Source: Pseudomonas chlororaphis
GTDB taxonomy: Bacteria > Pseudomonadota > Gammaproteobacteria > Pseudomonadales > Pseudomonadaceae
Assembly (NCBI RefSeq): GCF_001921865.1
Contig: NZ_MSCT01000019.1
Location: 372,001-436,000, forward strand
Length of the DNA stretch: 64,000 bases
Direction: 5' to 3'
Made by a program: the position numbers and the translations under genes. The notes under the pieces are model-generated. The model was not told where the DNA came from and did not search any database. It saw only the letters and a program-made list of their open reading frames with translations. Below are positions 1 to 8,651 of this stretch, in pieces; the first letter of the stretch is position 1; each line of letters opens with the position of its first letter.

Positions 1-834
1 CACGCCGGGAGTGTCTGGCACGCCACGGATGGTCAGCTTGGCTTCATCGCGGTTGAAAGCGATGCCGGAAATGATCGGCTGTTCCATGGATTCCTCTTCA
101 TCGATAGTAATGAGGGTACCCGGACCCTCCTTGAAGCTGTGCAGTACGCGCAGCGGAACGTTGTACTTGCCGGCGAACTCAACCGCACGGATCTGCAGCA
201 CCTTGGAACCCAGGCTGGCCATTTCCAGCATTTCTTCGAAGGTGATCTTGTCCAGCCGCTGGGCCACGGACACCACGCGCGGATCGGTGGTGTAGACGCC
301 GTCCACATCGGTGTAGATCTGGCATTCGTCAGCCTTCAGGGCTGCCGCCAGTGCCACGCCGGTGGTGTCCGAACCGCCACGCCCTAGGGTGGTGATGTTG
401 CCGTGCTCGTCCACGCCCTGGAAACCGGCGACCACAACCACGCGACCAGCCTTCAGGTCGCCGCGAATCTTCTGATCGTCGATCTGCAAGATGCGCGCTT
501 TATTGTGCGCGCTATCGGTCAGAATCCGCACCTGGTTACCGGTGTAGGACACCGCCGGCACCCCGCGCTTGATCAGCGCCATGGCCAGCAGTGCGATCGT
601 CACCTGTTCACCGGTGGAAACGATCACATCCAGTTCGCGAGGAACCGGTTGACCGTCGCCGCTGATTTGCTTGGCAAGGTCGATCAGACGGTTGGTTTCG
701 CCGCTCATGGCCGACAGTACAACCACCAGGTCGTCACCGGACTCGCGGAATTTTTTCACCTTGTCGGCGACCTGCTCGATTCTTTCGACAGAACCGACCG
801 AGGTGCCTCCAAATTTCTGTACGATCAAAGCCAT
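1..834 (-). CDS. lysC: Aspartate kinase, 3' end outside window
   Basis: Aspartate kinase phosphorylates L-aspartate, the first step to lysine, threonine, methionine and diaminopimelate, in the cytoplasm. Translation from the ATG at 834 gives MALIVQKFGGTSVGS; KFGGTS (residues 7-12) is the nucleotide-binding signature of the amino acid kinase fold. The frame is open to the left edge, so 278 codons are visible, about two thirds of the family's roughly 410 residues. The last visible part (TIRGVPDTPGV) is the start of the first regulatory ACT domain. It lies 96 bp downstream of alaS on the same strand, the usual pseudomonad order alaS-lysC. The missing C-terminus lies outside the window. Confidence 0.96.
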   Translation of the reverse strand, partial: MALIVQKFGGTSVGSVERIEQVADKVKKFRESGDDLVVVLSAMSGETNRLIDLAKQISGDGQPVPRELDVIVSTGEQVTIALLAMALIKRGVPAVSYTGNQVRILTDSAHNKARILQIDDQKIRGDLKAGRVVVVAGFQGVDEHGNITTLGRGGSDTTGVALAAALKADECQIYTDVDGVYTTDPRVVSVAQRLDKITFEEMLEMASLGSKVLQIRAVEFAGKYNVPLRVLHSFKEGPGTLITIDEEESMEQPIISGIAFNRDEAKLTIRGVPDTPGV

Positions 835-930
835 TTCTAAGCCGCCTCAGCCCGTAAAGGGGCGCCCATTAATCAATCAAACTGCGCAGTTCCAAAGCCC
901 GCCACTAGACGACGGGCTCGGCCTGGAACC

Positions 931-3555
931 TTAAATACCCTGCTCGACAAACGGAACGGCCAGGGCCAGCGCGGTATCCAGCGCAGCAGCATCGACACCG
1001 CCGCCTTGCGCCATATCCGGACGACCACCGCCCTTCCCGCCTACCGCCGCAGCGGCTTGCTTCATCAAATCACCGGCTTTGAGTTGGCCAGTCAGGTCTT
1101 TGGTTACGCCTGCAACCAATACGACCTTTTCCTCATGGACACTGCCGAGCAGGATCACTGCGCGACCGAGTTTGTTTTTCAACTGATCGACCAGCGCCAA
1201 CAGCGCCTTGCCGTCCTGCCCTTCCAGGCGCGCCGCCAGCACTTTCGCGCCTTTGACATCCAGCGCCTGGGCCGACAGGTCGTCGCCCGCGGCACTGGCC
1301 GCCTTGGCCTGCAGCTGCTCGAGCTGCTTCTCCAACTGACGATTGCGCTCCAGCACGGCCGACAGCTTGTCGATCAGGTTGTCACGGCTGCCCCTGACCA
1401 GGTTCGCCGCTTCCTTGAGTTGCTCTTCCGCAGCGTTCAGGTAAGCCAGTGCCGCAGCACCGGTCACCGCCTCGATACGACGCACGCCCGAGGCAACGCC
1501 GCCTTCGCTGATGATTTTCAGCAGACCGATATCGCCGGTGCGATTGGCATGGATACCGCCACACAGCTCGACGGAGAAATCGCCGCCCATGCTCAGCACC
1601 CGCACGCTGTCGCCGTACTTCTCGCCGAACAGCGCCATGGCGCCTTTCTTCTTGGCGGTGTCGATATCGGTTTCTTCGGTTTCCACCGCGGTGTTCTTGC
1701 GGATTTCGGCGTTGACGATGTCTTCCAGGGCCTTGATCTGCTCAGGCTTGATCGCTTCGAAATGGCTGAAGTCGAAACGCAGGCGCTGGCTGTCGACCAG
1801 CGAGCCTTTCTGCTGCACATGCTCGCCCAGCACCTGGCGCAGCGCGGCGTGCAGCAAGTGCGTGGCCGAGTGGTTCAACGAGGTGGCGTGGCGCACTTCG
1901 GCTGCCACCTGGGTTTGCACCGGAGCGCCGACGGTCAGGCTACCGCTGGCCAATACGCCATGATGCAGGAACGCACCGCCGGTCTTGGTGGTGTCGCGCA
2001 CGTCGAAGCGCGCATTGCCCGCTTGCAGGTAACCGCAGTCGCCGACCTGGCCGCCCGACTCCGCGTAGAAAGGCGTCTGGTCGAGAACGACCACACCTTC
2101 CTCGCCTTCGCTCAGCACGTCGACCGATTGCCCTTCTTTATAAAGGGCAACCACCTTGGCCGAACCGCTGGTGGCGTGATAACCGGTGAATTCGGTAGCC
2201 ACATCGACCTTGACCAGGCTGTTGTAGTCCATGCCGAAGGAGCTGGCGGAGCGGGCACGTACGCGTTGCGCTTCCATCTCGCGCTCGAAGCCTTCCTCGT
2301 CGAGGGTCAGGCTGCGCTCGCGGGCGATGTCGCCGGTCAGGTCCATCGGAAAACCGTAGGTGTCGTACAGCTTGAACACCACGTCGCCCGGCACCACGGT
2401 GCCTTTGAGCTCGGCCAAGTCCTGCTCGAGGATCTTCAGGCCCTGCTCCAGGGTCTTGGCGAATTGCTCTTCTTCGGCTTTCAGCACGCGCTCGATATGC
2501 GCCTGCTGGGATTTCAGCTCAGGGAAGGCTTCGCCCATCTCGGCGACCAGGGCGGCCACGATCAGATAGAAGAAGCTGCCCTTGGCGCCCAGCTTGTTGC
2601 CATGGCGGCAAGCGCGGCGAATGATCCGGCGCAGCACATAACCGCGGCCTTCGTTGGAAGGCAGCACGCCATCGGCGACCAGGAAACCGCAGGAACGAAT
2701 GTGGTCGGCCACCACCTTCAACGAAGCCTGAGCGTCGTTGGTGCAGCCAATGGCCTTGGCCGCTGCGTTCAGCAGGCTCTGGAACAGGTCGATTTCATAG
2801 TTGGAGTGAACGTGCTGCAGCACCGCGCTGATCCGCTCCAGGCCCATGCCGGTGTCCACCGATGGTGCCGGTAGCGGGTGCAACACGCCGTCGGCGGTGC
2901 GGTTGAACTGCATGAAGACGTTATTCCAGATCTCGATGTAACGGTCGCCGTCTTCTTCCGGCGAACCCGGCGGGCCGCCCCAGATGTCGGCGCCGTGATC
3001 GTAGAAGATCTCGGTGCAAGGGCCGCAAGGGCCGGTATCGCCCATGGTCCAGAAGTTGTCGGAGGCGTATGGCGCGCCTTTATTGTCACCGATGCGCACC
3101 ATGCGCTCGGCCGGAACGCCGACTTCCTTGGTCCAGATATCGTAGGCCTCGTCATCGCTGGCGTAGACGGTAACCCAGAGTTTTTCTTTCGGCAGGTTCA
3201 GCCACTTGTCGGAGGTCAGGAACGTCCAGGCGAAGGTGATGGCGTCACGCTTGAAATAGTCGCCGAAACTGAAGTTGCCCAGCATTTCAAAGAAGGTGTG
3301 GTGACGGGCGGTGTAACCGACGTTTTCCAGGTCGTTGTGCTTGCCGCCGGCGCGTACGCATTTCTGGCTGCTTACGGCGCGGGTATAGGCGCGCTTTTCC
3401 TGGCCCAGGAAGCAGTCCTTGAACTGGTTCATCCCCGCGTTGGTGAACAGCAGGGTTGGGTCGTTGCCCGGAATCAAAGAGCTGGAGGCTACACGGGTGT
3501 GGCCTTGCTCTTCGAAGAAGCGAAGGAAGGCTTCACGGATTTCTGCGCTTTTCAT
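931..3555 (-). CDS. alaS: Alanine--tRNA ligase
   Basis: Charges tRNA-Ala with alanine and edits mischarged Ser/Gly. The 874-residue product has the usual length. The N-terminal class II catalytic domain opens with MKSAEIREAF and contains TNAGMNQFKD. The editing domain shows the zinc/catalytic motifs HSATH and CGGIH (about residues 560-670). The C-Ala domain carries the Gly-rich GGKGGGRPDMAQGGG. I chose the ATG at 3555 because it begins the conserved family N-terminus. The frame stays open to 3756 through non-ATG codons, but that 67-residue extension does not resemble the family. The gene is followed by lysC with no clear terminator between them, so cotranscription is possible. Confidence 0.98.
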   Translation of the reverse strand: MKSAEIREAFLRFFEEQGHTRVASSSLIPGNDPTLLFTNAGMNQFKDCFLGQEKRAYTRAVSSQKCVRAGGKHNDLENVGYTARHHTFFEMLGNFSFGDYFKRDAITFAWTFLTSDKWLNLPKEKLWVTVYASDDEAYDIWTKEVGVPAERMVRIGDNKGAPYASDNFWTMGDTGPCGPCTEIFYDHGADIWGGPPGSPEEDGDRYIEIWNNVFMQFNRTADGVLHPLPAPSVDTGMGLERISAVLQHVHSNYEIDLFQSLLNAAAKAIGCTNDAQASLKVVADHIRSCGFLVADGVLPSNEGRGYVLRRIIRRACRHGNKLGAKGSFFYLIVAALVAEMGEAFPELKSQQAHIERVLKAEEEQFAKTLEQGLKILEQDLAELKGTVVPGDVVFKLYDTYGFPMDLTGDIARERSLTLDEEGFEREMEAQRVRARSASSFGMDYNSLVKVDVATEFTGYHATSGSAKVVALYKEGQSVDVLSEGEEGVVVLDQTPFYAESGGQVGDCGYLQAGNARFDVRDTTKTGGAFLHHGVLASGSLTVGAPVQTQVAAEVRHATSLNHSATHLLHAALRQVLGEHVQQKGSLVDSQRLRFDFSHFEAIKPEQIKALEDIVNAEIRKNTAVETEETDIDTAKKKGAMALFGEKYGDSVRVLSMGGDFSVELCGGIHANRTGDIGLLKIISEGGVASGVRRIEAVTGAAALAYLNAAEEQLKEAANLVRGSRDNLIDKLSAVLERNRQLEKQLEQLQAKAASAAGDDLSAQALDVKGAKVLAARLEGQDGKALLALVDQLKNKLGRAVILLGSVHEEKVVLVAGVTKDLTGQLKAGDLMKQAAAAVGGKGGGRPDMAQGGGVDAAALDTALALAVPFVEQGI

Positions 3556-3700
3556 TAGGTTCTTCCACGGAGACTGCGGCCAAAGGCCTGTGCGAACGTC
3601 ATCAGACGAAACGACGGCAAAGGGCCGCATTATATCGGCCCTGAGCTTGGGGTACAGCGTGTTTATACGATAGAGACGGTCAATTGGACCGCTAACCCTG

Positions 3701-4705
3701 TCAGTTGCGGGAAAAATCGCTAAAAGTCCCGACGACCTGCTCGATTTGCGCACCACTGACGTCCATATGGGTGACCATCCGTAGCCGCGAAGCGGCGCTC
3801 AGCCTGATCCCGCGGCCTTCGGCAAAGTCCTTTAACGCCTGTGCCCGGCCACCTATCGCAACGTAGACCATATTGGTCTGCACCGGCTCGACCTCATACC
3901 CTGCTTCGCGCAGCCCCTGCGCCAGCAACAGCGCATTGGCGTGATCGTCGGCCAAGCGAGTTACGTGATGATCCAGCGCATAGAGGCCCGCGGCGGCCAG
4001 GATCCCGGCTTGGCGCATGCCGCCGCCGACCATCTTGCGCAGGCGCCGGGCGTTGCCGATCAGCTCCGCCGAACCGCACAGCACCGACCCCACCGGGGCG
4101 CCCAGACCTTTGGACAAGCACACCGAAACCGAATCGAAGTGCTGGGTAATCTGCCGCGCATCGACGCCCAGCTTGACCGCCGCGTTGTACAGGCGCGCAC
4201 CGTCCAGATGCAGGGCCAGGCCATGCTCGCGGGTAAAGGCTCGCGCCTGGGCCAGGTACGCCAAGGGCAGGACTTTGCCCTGCATAGTGTTTTCCAACGC
4301 CAACAGGCGGGTCCGGGCAAAGTGGAAATCGTCCGGCTTGATGGCCGCGGCCACCTGCTCCAGGTCCAGTGAACCGTCGGCCTGGACCTCCAGCGGCTGC
4401 GGCTGGATCGAGCCCAGCACCGCCGCCCCGCCACCTTCGTACTTATAGGTATGCGCCTGCTGGCCGACGATGTATTCGTCGCCCCGCCCGCAGTGGGCCA
4501 TCAAGCCCAGCAAGTTGCTCATAGTCCCTGTCGGCACGAATAGCGCCTCGGCGAAACCAAGGCGTTGCGCCAGTTGGCTTTCCAGCAGGTTGACCGTCGG
4601 ATCCTCGCCATAGACATCATCGCCCGTGGCCGCTGTGGCCATTGCCTCCAGCATGTCCGCCGTGGGTTGGGTAACGGTGTCACTACGAAGATCGATAACG
4701 CTCAT
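3701..4705 (-). CDS. ltaE: Low-specificity L-threonine aldolase
   Basis: PLP-dependent enzyme (fold type I) that cleaves L-threonine or L-allo-threonine to glycine and acetaldehyde and also acts on other beta-hydroxy amino acids. The 334-residue product begins IDLRSDTVTQPT, the signature N-terminus of the family. The PLP-stabilising Asp is in HLDGAR (D168), and the Schiff-base lysine is K199 in SVCLSKGLG. Length is normal for the family. It sits 145 bp upstream of alaS on the same strand. It may be a separate transcription unit, since no metabolic link to alaS is evident. Confidence 0.93.
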   Translation of the reverse strand: MSVIDLRSDTVTQPTADMLEAMATAATGDDVYGEDPTVNLLESQLAQRLGFAEALFVPTGTMSNLLGLMAHCGRGDEYIVGQQAHTYKYEGGGAAVLGSIQPQPLEVQADGSLDLEQVAAAIKPDDFHFARTRLLALENTMQGKVLPLAYLAQARAFTREHGLALHLDGARLYNAAVKLGVDARQITQHFDSVSVCLSKGLGAPVGSVLCGSAELIGNARRLRKMVGGGMRQAGILAAAGLYALDHHVTRLADDHANALLLAQGLREAGYEVEPVQTNMVYVAIGGRAQALKDFAEGRGIRLSAASRLRMVTHMDVSGAQIEQVVGTFSDFSRN

Positions 4706-4921
4706 GGATCAGGCCTCGGCAAAGGGACGCGAACGTCGCTGCGAATTAAGAGAATTCCTTTCGAACCGAATTACTACGGGCGCGACCGCGATTTATCAAG
4801 GCCGGCCTGGGAAAAGCCTGCCGATGAATAGGAATAACCGATATTTATCATCCAAAAGCCGCAATGCGTCGCCGAAAAATATGTGTTACAAACTCACCGC
4901 CGCCGCAAAGCCCGGTGGCAA

Positions 4922-5087
4922 CGTTCTCAGGGCGGGGTGTAATTCCCCACCGGCGGTAATTGCGCGCAATGCGCATAGCCCGCGAGCGCTTGGCGACAGG
5001 CACCGCTTCGGCGGCGAATGGCGGCAAGGTCAGCAGACCCGGTGTGATCCCGGGGCCGACGGTCATAGTCCGGATGAAGAGAGAACG
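4922..5087 (+). promoter_or_regulatory. FMN riboswitch (RFN element)
   Basis: The closing P1 stem is visible: CGTTCTC at 4922-4928 pairs with GAGAACG at 5081-5087. Inside it are the conserved RFN blocks: AGGGCGGGGTG, CCACCGGCGGTAAT, AGCCCGCGAGCG, a variable stem, GGTCAGCAGACCCGGTG, CCGGGGCCGACGGTCATAGTCCGGATG split over 5051-5077, and AAGAGAGAAC. In this family FMN binding lowers expression of riboflavin genes. It lies 127 bp before ribH2 on the same strand, with no other gene between. Its length and motif order match the class closely. Confidence 0.97.
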
Positions 5088-5182
5088 GGATTGGCGCCAA
5101 AGGGCCGTCCGCAGGTATCTGTACGAATAGATTCGTGCGGCCGGCCTGTACGTACCCTCAAATCCCTTTCGATTCATAACGC

Positions 5183-5203
5183 CCTGTTTTTCACACAAAC
5201 AGG
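5183..5203 (+). promoter_or_regulatory. Hairpin covering the ribH2 Shine-Dalgarno
   Basis: CCTGTTT (5183-5189) is perfectly complementary to AAACAGG (5197-5203) with a 7-nt loop. The AGGAG ribosome-binding site of ribH2 is at 5201-5205, so this hairpin would occlude its 5' part. No T-run follows, which argues for translational rather than transcriptional control as the expression platform of the FMN riboswitch. The pairing is visible in the sequence. The switching role is inferred. Confidence 0.6.
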
Positions 5204-5214
5204 AGTCAGAACAG

Positions 5215-5721
5215 ATGCAACCCACCGCAATCGATAGCAAAAGCAAACAGCATCACGGCGAACGCGTGGCGTTTATCCAGGCCTGCTGGCACAAGGAAAT
5301 CGTCGACCAGAGCCGCAAGGGTTTCGTCAGCGAAATGCTCGCTCAGGGTTACCAGGAAAGCGATATCGACTTCTTCGAAGTCGGCGGCGCCTTTGAAATT
5401 CCCCTGCACGCCAAGCTGCTGGCCAAGTCCGGCCGCTATGCTGGCATCGTCGCCGCGGGCCTGGTCGTGGACGGCGGCATCTACCGCCACGAGTTCGTCG
5501 CCCAATCGGTGATCAGCGGCCTGATGCAGGTCCAGCTGGAAACCGAAGTGCCGGTCTTCTCGGTGGTCTTGACCCCGCACCACTTCCACGCCGGTGAAGA
5601 ACACCAGAAGTTCTTCTTCGAGCATTTCGTGCACAAGGGCCAGGAAGCGGCGAAGACCTGTGCCGACACCCTGCACAAAACCCGCGCCCTGCGCCGGCCC
5701 GAGCAGCGCGTCGCGGTTTAA
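5215..5721 (+). CDS. ribH2: 6,7-dimethyl-8-ribityllumazine synthase, type II
   Basis: Condenses 5-amino-6-ribitylaminouracil with dihydroxybutanone phosphate to form lumazine, the penultimate step of riboflavin synthesis. The 168-residue protein has FIQACWHKEIVDQSR near the N-terminus, then FEVGGAFEIPLHAK, VVDGGIYRHEFVA and VVLTPHHFH. This is the decameric RibH2 pattern of Brucella and Mesorhizobium, not the icosahedral RibH1 type, which has a GAVIRG-like loop. The start follows AGGAG at 5201. It stands alone behind an FMN riboswitch and is followed by a REP pair. A housekeeping ribH is expected elsewhere in the chromosome, so this copy is probably the flavin-repressed paralogue. Confidence 0.93.
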   Translation: MQPTAIDSKSKQHHGERVAFIQACWHKEIVDQSRKGFVSEMLAQGYQESDIDFFEVGGAFEIPLHAKLLAKSGRYAGIVAAGLVVDGGIYRHEFVAQSVISGLMQVQLETEVPVFSVVLTPHHFHAGEEHQKFFFEHFVHKGQEAAKTCADTLHKTRALRRPEQRVAV

Positions 5722-5741
5722 GCGCCAGGCGTTAAAATGCC

Positions 5742-5806
5742 ATCGCGAGCAAGCTCGCTCCTACAGGGGATCGTTTAAACCTGTAGGAGCAAGCTTGCTC
5801 GCGATC
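5742..5806. repeat. REP pair (REPIN) between ribH2 and astE
   Basis: Two REP units face each other: ATCGCGAGCAAGCTCGCTCCTACAG on the left and CTGTAGGAGCAAGCTTGCTCGCGAT on the right, separated by about 15 bp. The right unit ends against the astE stop codon. This is the dispersed Pseudomonas REP type seen repeatedly in this window. It could fold into a long hairpin and protect or end the two convergent transcripts. Confidence 0.93.
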
Positions 5807-6815
5807 AGGCCAGATGCTCGGCCGTGGCCGGCACGATCAGGATCCCGGCCCGCAAGCCGTTCTTCACCTTGGGGTTGGGAAAAATGATCCGCGCGCCCTC
5901 TTCCTCGACTATCCAGCGGGTCTGGGCGATGTCGTCGGCCAGCAGATAACCCACTTCCAGTTCGGAAAAATTCTCGATGTCCGCCGGCAGGTGCAGGTGG
6001 AAGGTATCGCTGTGCTTGATGATTTCGCGGGCGACGCTGAACAGCTGCAAACCGTCCAGCGCCTCTTGCGCCGTCGGCGGCTCGCGCCCCTCGATGATCT
6101 GCTTCAGGCGGGCTTCCAGGCGCTCGACATTCACCCCCTGGTTCTGCCCGAACGGCCGGGCCTTGCCCAGCTCGAGGGTGAAAGACTCGGCGCCCAGCTT
6201 GTCGTAGGTGTAGGAGCTGAACACGATGGACGGCTTGTTCTGCAACAGCACCGCCTCCATGCCCGCTGCCCGCAGACGCGCCAGTTCCCGACGCGAGTGC
6301 TGGCGACCTTCCTTCCACGGATACAGGGCGAACTGCTCGATCTTCGAGCCGCGGATCGCCGTGTGCAGGTCGTAGTGCAGGCGGGTACGTTCCGGCAAGC
6401 TGAAGAAGCTCGCCGCCAGGCGCTCCAGCTCGCAGGCGCGCAGGGCTTCGTGGCCGCTGCTTTGTTCGTGGCGGCCGTTGAACAACCGGTTGATGTCCTG
6501 CTCGATGAAACGCTCGCCGCGGCGCATGGCCTCGGGGTTGCCGAACAGGAACAGAATGCGCGCGCACGGCTTGAGGTCGCCGCGGGCAACATCATGCAAC
6601 AGACGGTCGAGCAACTCGATCGGAGCCGTCTCGTTGCCGTGGATGCCGGCCGACAACAGCAGGTCCATGCCGTTGTCGCGCGCCTGGGGCGGCCGGACTT
6701 CCAGCGCGCCTTCGCTTAGCCAGCGCATCCGCACGCCGTCGACAGTCAGTTGAGTCTTCTCCGCCGGTTCGCGACCGGCGAGGGTCAGTTCAAGCAGTTT
6801 GCCGAGGGCGAGCAT
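5805..6815 (-). CDS. astE: Succinylglutamate desuccinylase
   Basis: Last step of the arginine succinyltransferase pathway: hydrolyses N-succinylglutamate to glutamate and succinate. The 336-residue zinc enzyme has the metal ligands H59 and E62 (GIHGNETAP) and H151 (YDLHTAI), and the likely catalytic E215 in TLELGKARPFG. These match the positions known for the E. coli enzyme. I chose the ATG at 6815, preceded by AAGGAAT. The reading frame extends 20 codons further upstream but that part overlaps the neighbouring gene. It is the last gene of the ast operon, 13 bp after the small conserved gene. Confidence 0.95.
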   Translation of the reverse strand: MLALGKLLELTLAGREPAEKTQLTVDGVRMRWLSEGALEVRPPQARDNGMDLLLSAGIHGNETAPIELLDRLLHDVARGDLKPCARILFLFGNPEAMRRGERFIEQDINRLFNGRHEQSSGHEALRACELERLAASFFSLPERTRLHYDLHTAIRGSKIEQFALYPWKEGRQHSRRELARLRAAGMEAVLLQNKPSIVFSSYTYDKLGAESFTLELGKARPFGQNQGVNVERLEARLKQIIEGREPPTAQEALDGLQLFSVAREIIKHSDTFHLHLPADIENFSELEVGYLLADDIAQTRWIVEEEGARIIFPNPKVKNGLRAGILIVPATAEHLA

Positions 6816-6828
6816 AGAACGGTATTCC

Positions 6829-7116
6829 TTAGTGGTCGTGCTGGCAGTCGGGGCCGTGCACGTGATCGTCGTCACCGGCGTCGGCCGGTTCCATTTCCAG
6901 TTGCAGACTTACCAGATTAGTCGCCAATGGGCGCAGCAGCAGGCTGGCGTACTCTTCGTCGCCCTCCTCGACGTCCACGCCGATCAGCAGTTGGCCACGG
7001 CCGTCCTGCTGAATCCACAGCTCCTTGCCTTGCCACATCACGGCAACGCGAGTGCAGGAAGTTTCCAGTTGAGTACCGTCGGTGTCTTCAAGGATCAGCT
7101 GCAGGGTATCGCTCAT
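6829..7116 (-). CDS. Small conserved ast-operon protein
   Basis: A 95-residue soluble protein of unknown function between astB and astE. It corresponds in position to the small conserved gene found in the P. aeruginosa aru operon. The body is acidic and predicted beta-rich (LQLILEDTDGTQLETS, VAVMWQGKELWIQQDG). It ends in a His/Asp/Cys cluster, DDDHVHGPDCQHDH, which looks able to bind a divalent metal. There is no signal peptide or membrane segment. Spacing is 63 bp from astB and 13 bp to astE, so it is almost certainly cotranscribed. A metal-related role for the zinc enzyme AstE is a guess from position and tail only. Confidence 0.85.
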   Translation of the reverse strand: MSDTLQLILEDTDGTQLETSCTRVAVMWQGKELWIQQDGRGQLLIGVDVEEGDEEYASLLLRPLATNLVSLQLEMEPADAGDDDHVHGPDCQHDH

Positions 7117-7179
7117 TTATTACGCTCTCATCTGGAGATAAAGCGGCGCGCCCGAATCGGCTGAGTCAGGCGCGGGCTT

Positions 7180-8526
7180 TCAATTGATCTGGAATGGATA
7201 AACCGCGCCCAGTTTAAGGATTTGCGTCAGTTCATCCAGTGCCGTCCGGCACTCAAGCAGCAATTGCGGGTCCGCCAGGTCGTTTTCGCTCAGGCGGTCG
7301 CGGTAGTGCTTGTCGACCCATTGGGTCAGCGTGTCGTACAACGGCGCGGTCATGATAACCCCTGGATTGACCGCCGCCAGCTCGGTCTGGTTGAGCGCGA
7401 CCCGTAGCCGCAGGCACGCCGGGCCACCGCCGTTCTGCATGCTCTGCTTGAGGTCGAAAACCTTCACTTCGCGGATCAGGCCGCCGGAGCTGGTCAGGCC
7501 TTGCAGGTACTGCCAGACGCGCTCGTTGCCGCGGCACTCTTCCGGCACGATCAACAGCATCGAGCCATCGGCACGGGACAGCAGCTGGCTGTTGAACAGG
7601 TAGGAGCGCACCGCGTCTTCTACCGTGACCTGCGAGCGCGGCACGCAGATCGCCTGGAAGTTACCACCGCGCTTGGCCAGCTTGGCTTGCAGTTCGACCA
7701 GCATCTTGTCGGTCTCGAGGAACGCGTCCTCGTGATAGAACAGCGCCTCGCCGTTACCCACCGCGATCACGTCATTGTGGAACACGCCCTGGTCGATCAC
7801 CGACGGGTTCTGCTGGGCATACACCACGCCGTCGTCGCTCAACCCGTGCAGGCGAGCGACAGCCTGGGAAGCTTCCAGGGTCTGGCGCGCCGGGTATTTC
7901 TGCGGGGCCGGGTAGCGGGTATCGAAGGCGCTGCGCCCGAACACGAAAAACTCGACGCCGGCCTGGCCGTAGTCGTGGCAGAAACGCGTGTGGTTGGCCG
8001 CGCCCTCGTCGCCGAACTGCGCCACCGCCGGCAATGCGGCGTGATGGGCGAAGTGTTTCTGGTCGGCGAACATCGCCCCCAGTACGCGGCTGGTGGTCGG
8101 GTGTTCGATGCTGCGGTGATATTTGCAGTTCAGGTTGGCGGCGGTGAAATGCACACGGCCGTCACTCGTGTCGGCGCTCGGGCTGACCGTGGCGGCGTTG
8201 GCCACCCACATGCTCGACGCCGAGCAACTGGCGACCAGCAGCGGCATCGCGTCCTTGGCGGCACGCTCGATCACCTGGGCGTCGCTACCGGCGAACCCCA
8301 GCCGACGGAGGGCCGCCACGTCCGGGCGCTCCTGTGGCGCCAGCACACCTTGCTGGAAACCCATTTCCATCAGCGCTTTCATTTTCGCCAGGCCCTGCAG
8401 CGCCGCTTCCTTGGGATTGGACGACTGCTGGCTGTTGCTCTGGGACGCGACGTTGCCGTAGGACAGGCCGCCGTAGTTATGGGTAGGCCCCACTAGACCG
8501 TCGAAATTGACTTCATAGGATTTCAT
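7180..8526 (-). CDS. astB: N-succinylarginine dihydrolase
   Basis: Second step of the AST pathway: converts N2-succinylarginine to N2-succinylornithine, CO2 and two ammonia. The 448-residue product has the family length and the catalytic triad positions of the amidinotransferase fold: E174 (FGDEGAAN), H250 (VFHNDVIAVGNG) and nucleophile C371 (GGGPACLRLRV). The N-terminus EVNFDGLVGPTHNYGG is diagnostic. It lies 125 bp after astD, and a REP pair sits in that gap without breaking the gene order. Confidence 0.97.
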   Translation of the reverse strand: MKSYEVNFDGLVGPTHNYGGLSYGNVASQSNSQQSSNPKEAALQGLAKMKALMEMGFQQGVLAPQERPDVAALRRLGFAGSDAQVIERAAKDAMPLLVASCSASSMWVANAATVSPSADTSDGRVHFTAANLNCKYHRSIEHPTTSRVLGAMFADQKHFAHHAALPAVAQFGDEGAANHTRFCHDYGQAGVEFFVFGRSAFDTRYPAPQKYPARQTLEASQAVARLHGLSDDGVVYAQQNPSVIDQGVFHNDVIAVGNGEALFYHEDAFLETDKMLVELQAKLAKRGGNFQAICVPRSQVTVEDAVRSYLFNSQLLSRADGSMLLIVPEECRGNERVWQYLQGLTSSGGLIREVKVFDLKQSMQNGGGPACLRLRVALNQTELAAVNPGVIMTAPLYDTLTQWVDKHYRDRLSENDLADPQLLLECRTALDELTQILKLGAVYPFQIN

Positions 8527-8582
8527 CAGCGAGGCTCCACGAAAATCTGTTGTTATAAATTCAGGTAGACCGCTGCGCGGTC

Positions 8583-8646
8583 ATCGCGAGCCAGCTCGCT
8601 CCTACAGGTTCAATACAGTCCTTGTAGGAGCGAGCCGGCTCGCGAT
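8583..8646. repeat. REP pair inside the ast operon (astD-astB gap)
   Basis: ATCGCGAGCCAGCTCGCTCCTACAG and CTTGTAGGAGCGAGCCGGCTCGCGAT form an inverted pair about 15 bp apart. It lies between two cotranscribed genes, so it would be transcribed and could form a stable RNA hairpin that changes mRNA decay on either side. Confidence 0.92.
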
Positions 8647-8651
8647 CAGGC

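Noticed and set aside
1006..2874. 622-codon open frame on the plus strand
   Set aside because: It is fully antisense to alaS, has low-complexity Leu/Gln/Arg/His composition typical of GC-rich shadow frames, and no ribosome-binding site or known domain.
3556..3756. N-terminal extension of alaS
   Set aside because: The frame is open, but the added residues do not match AlaRS, and the ATG at 3555 gives the standard start.
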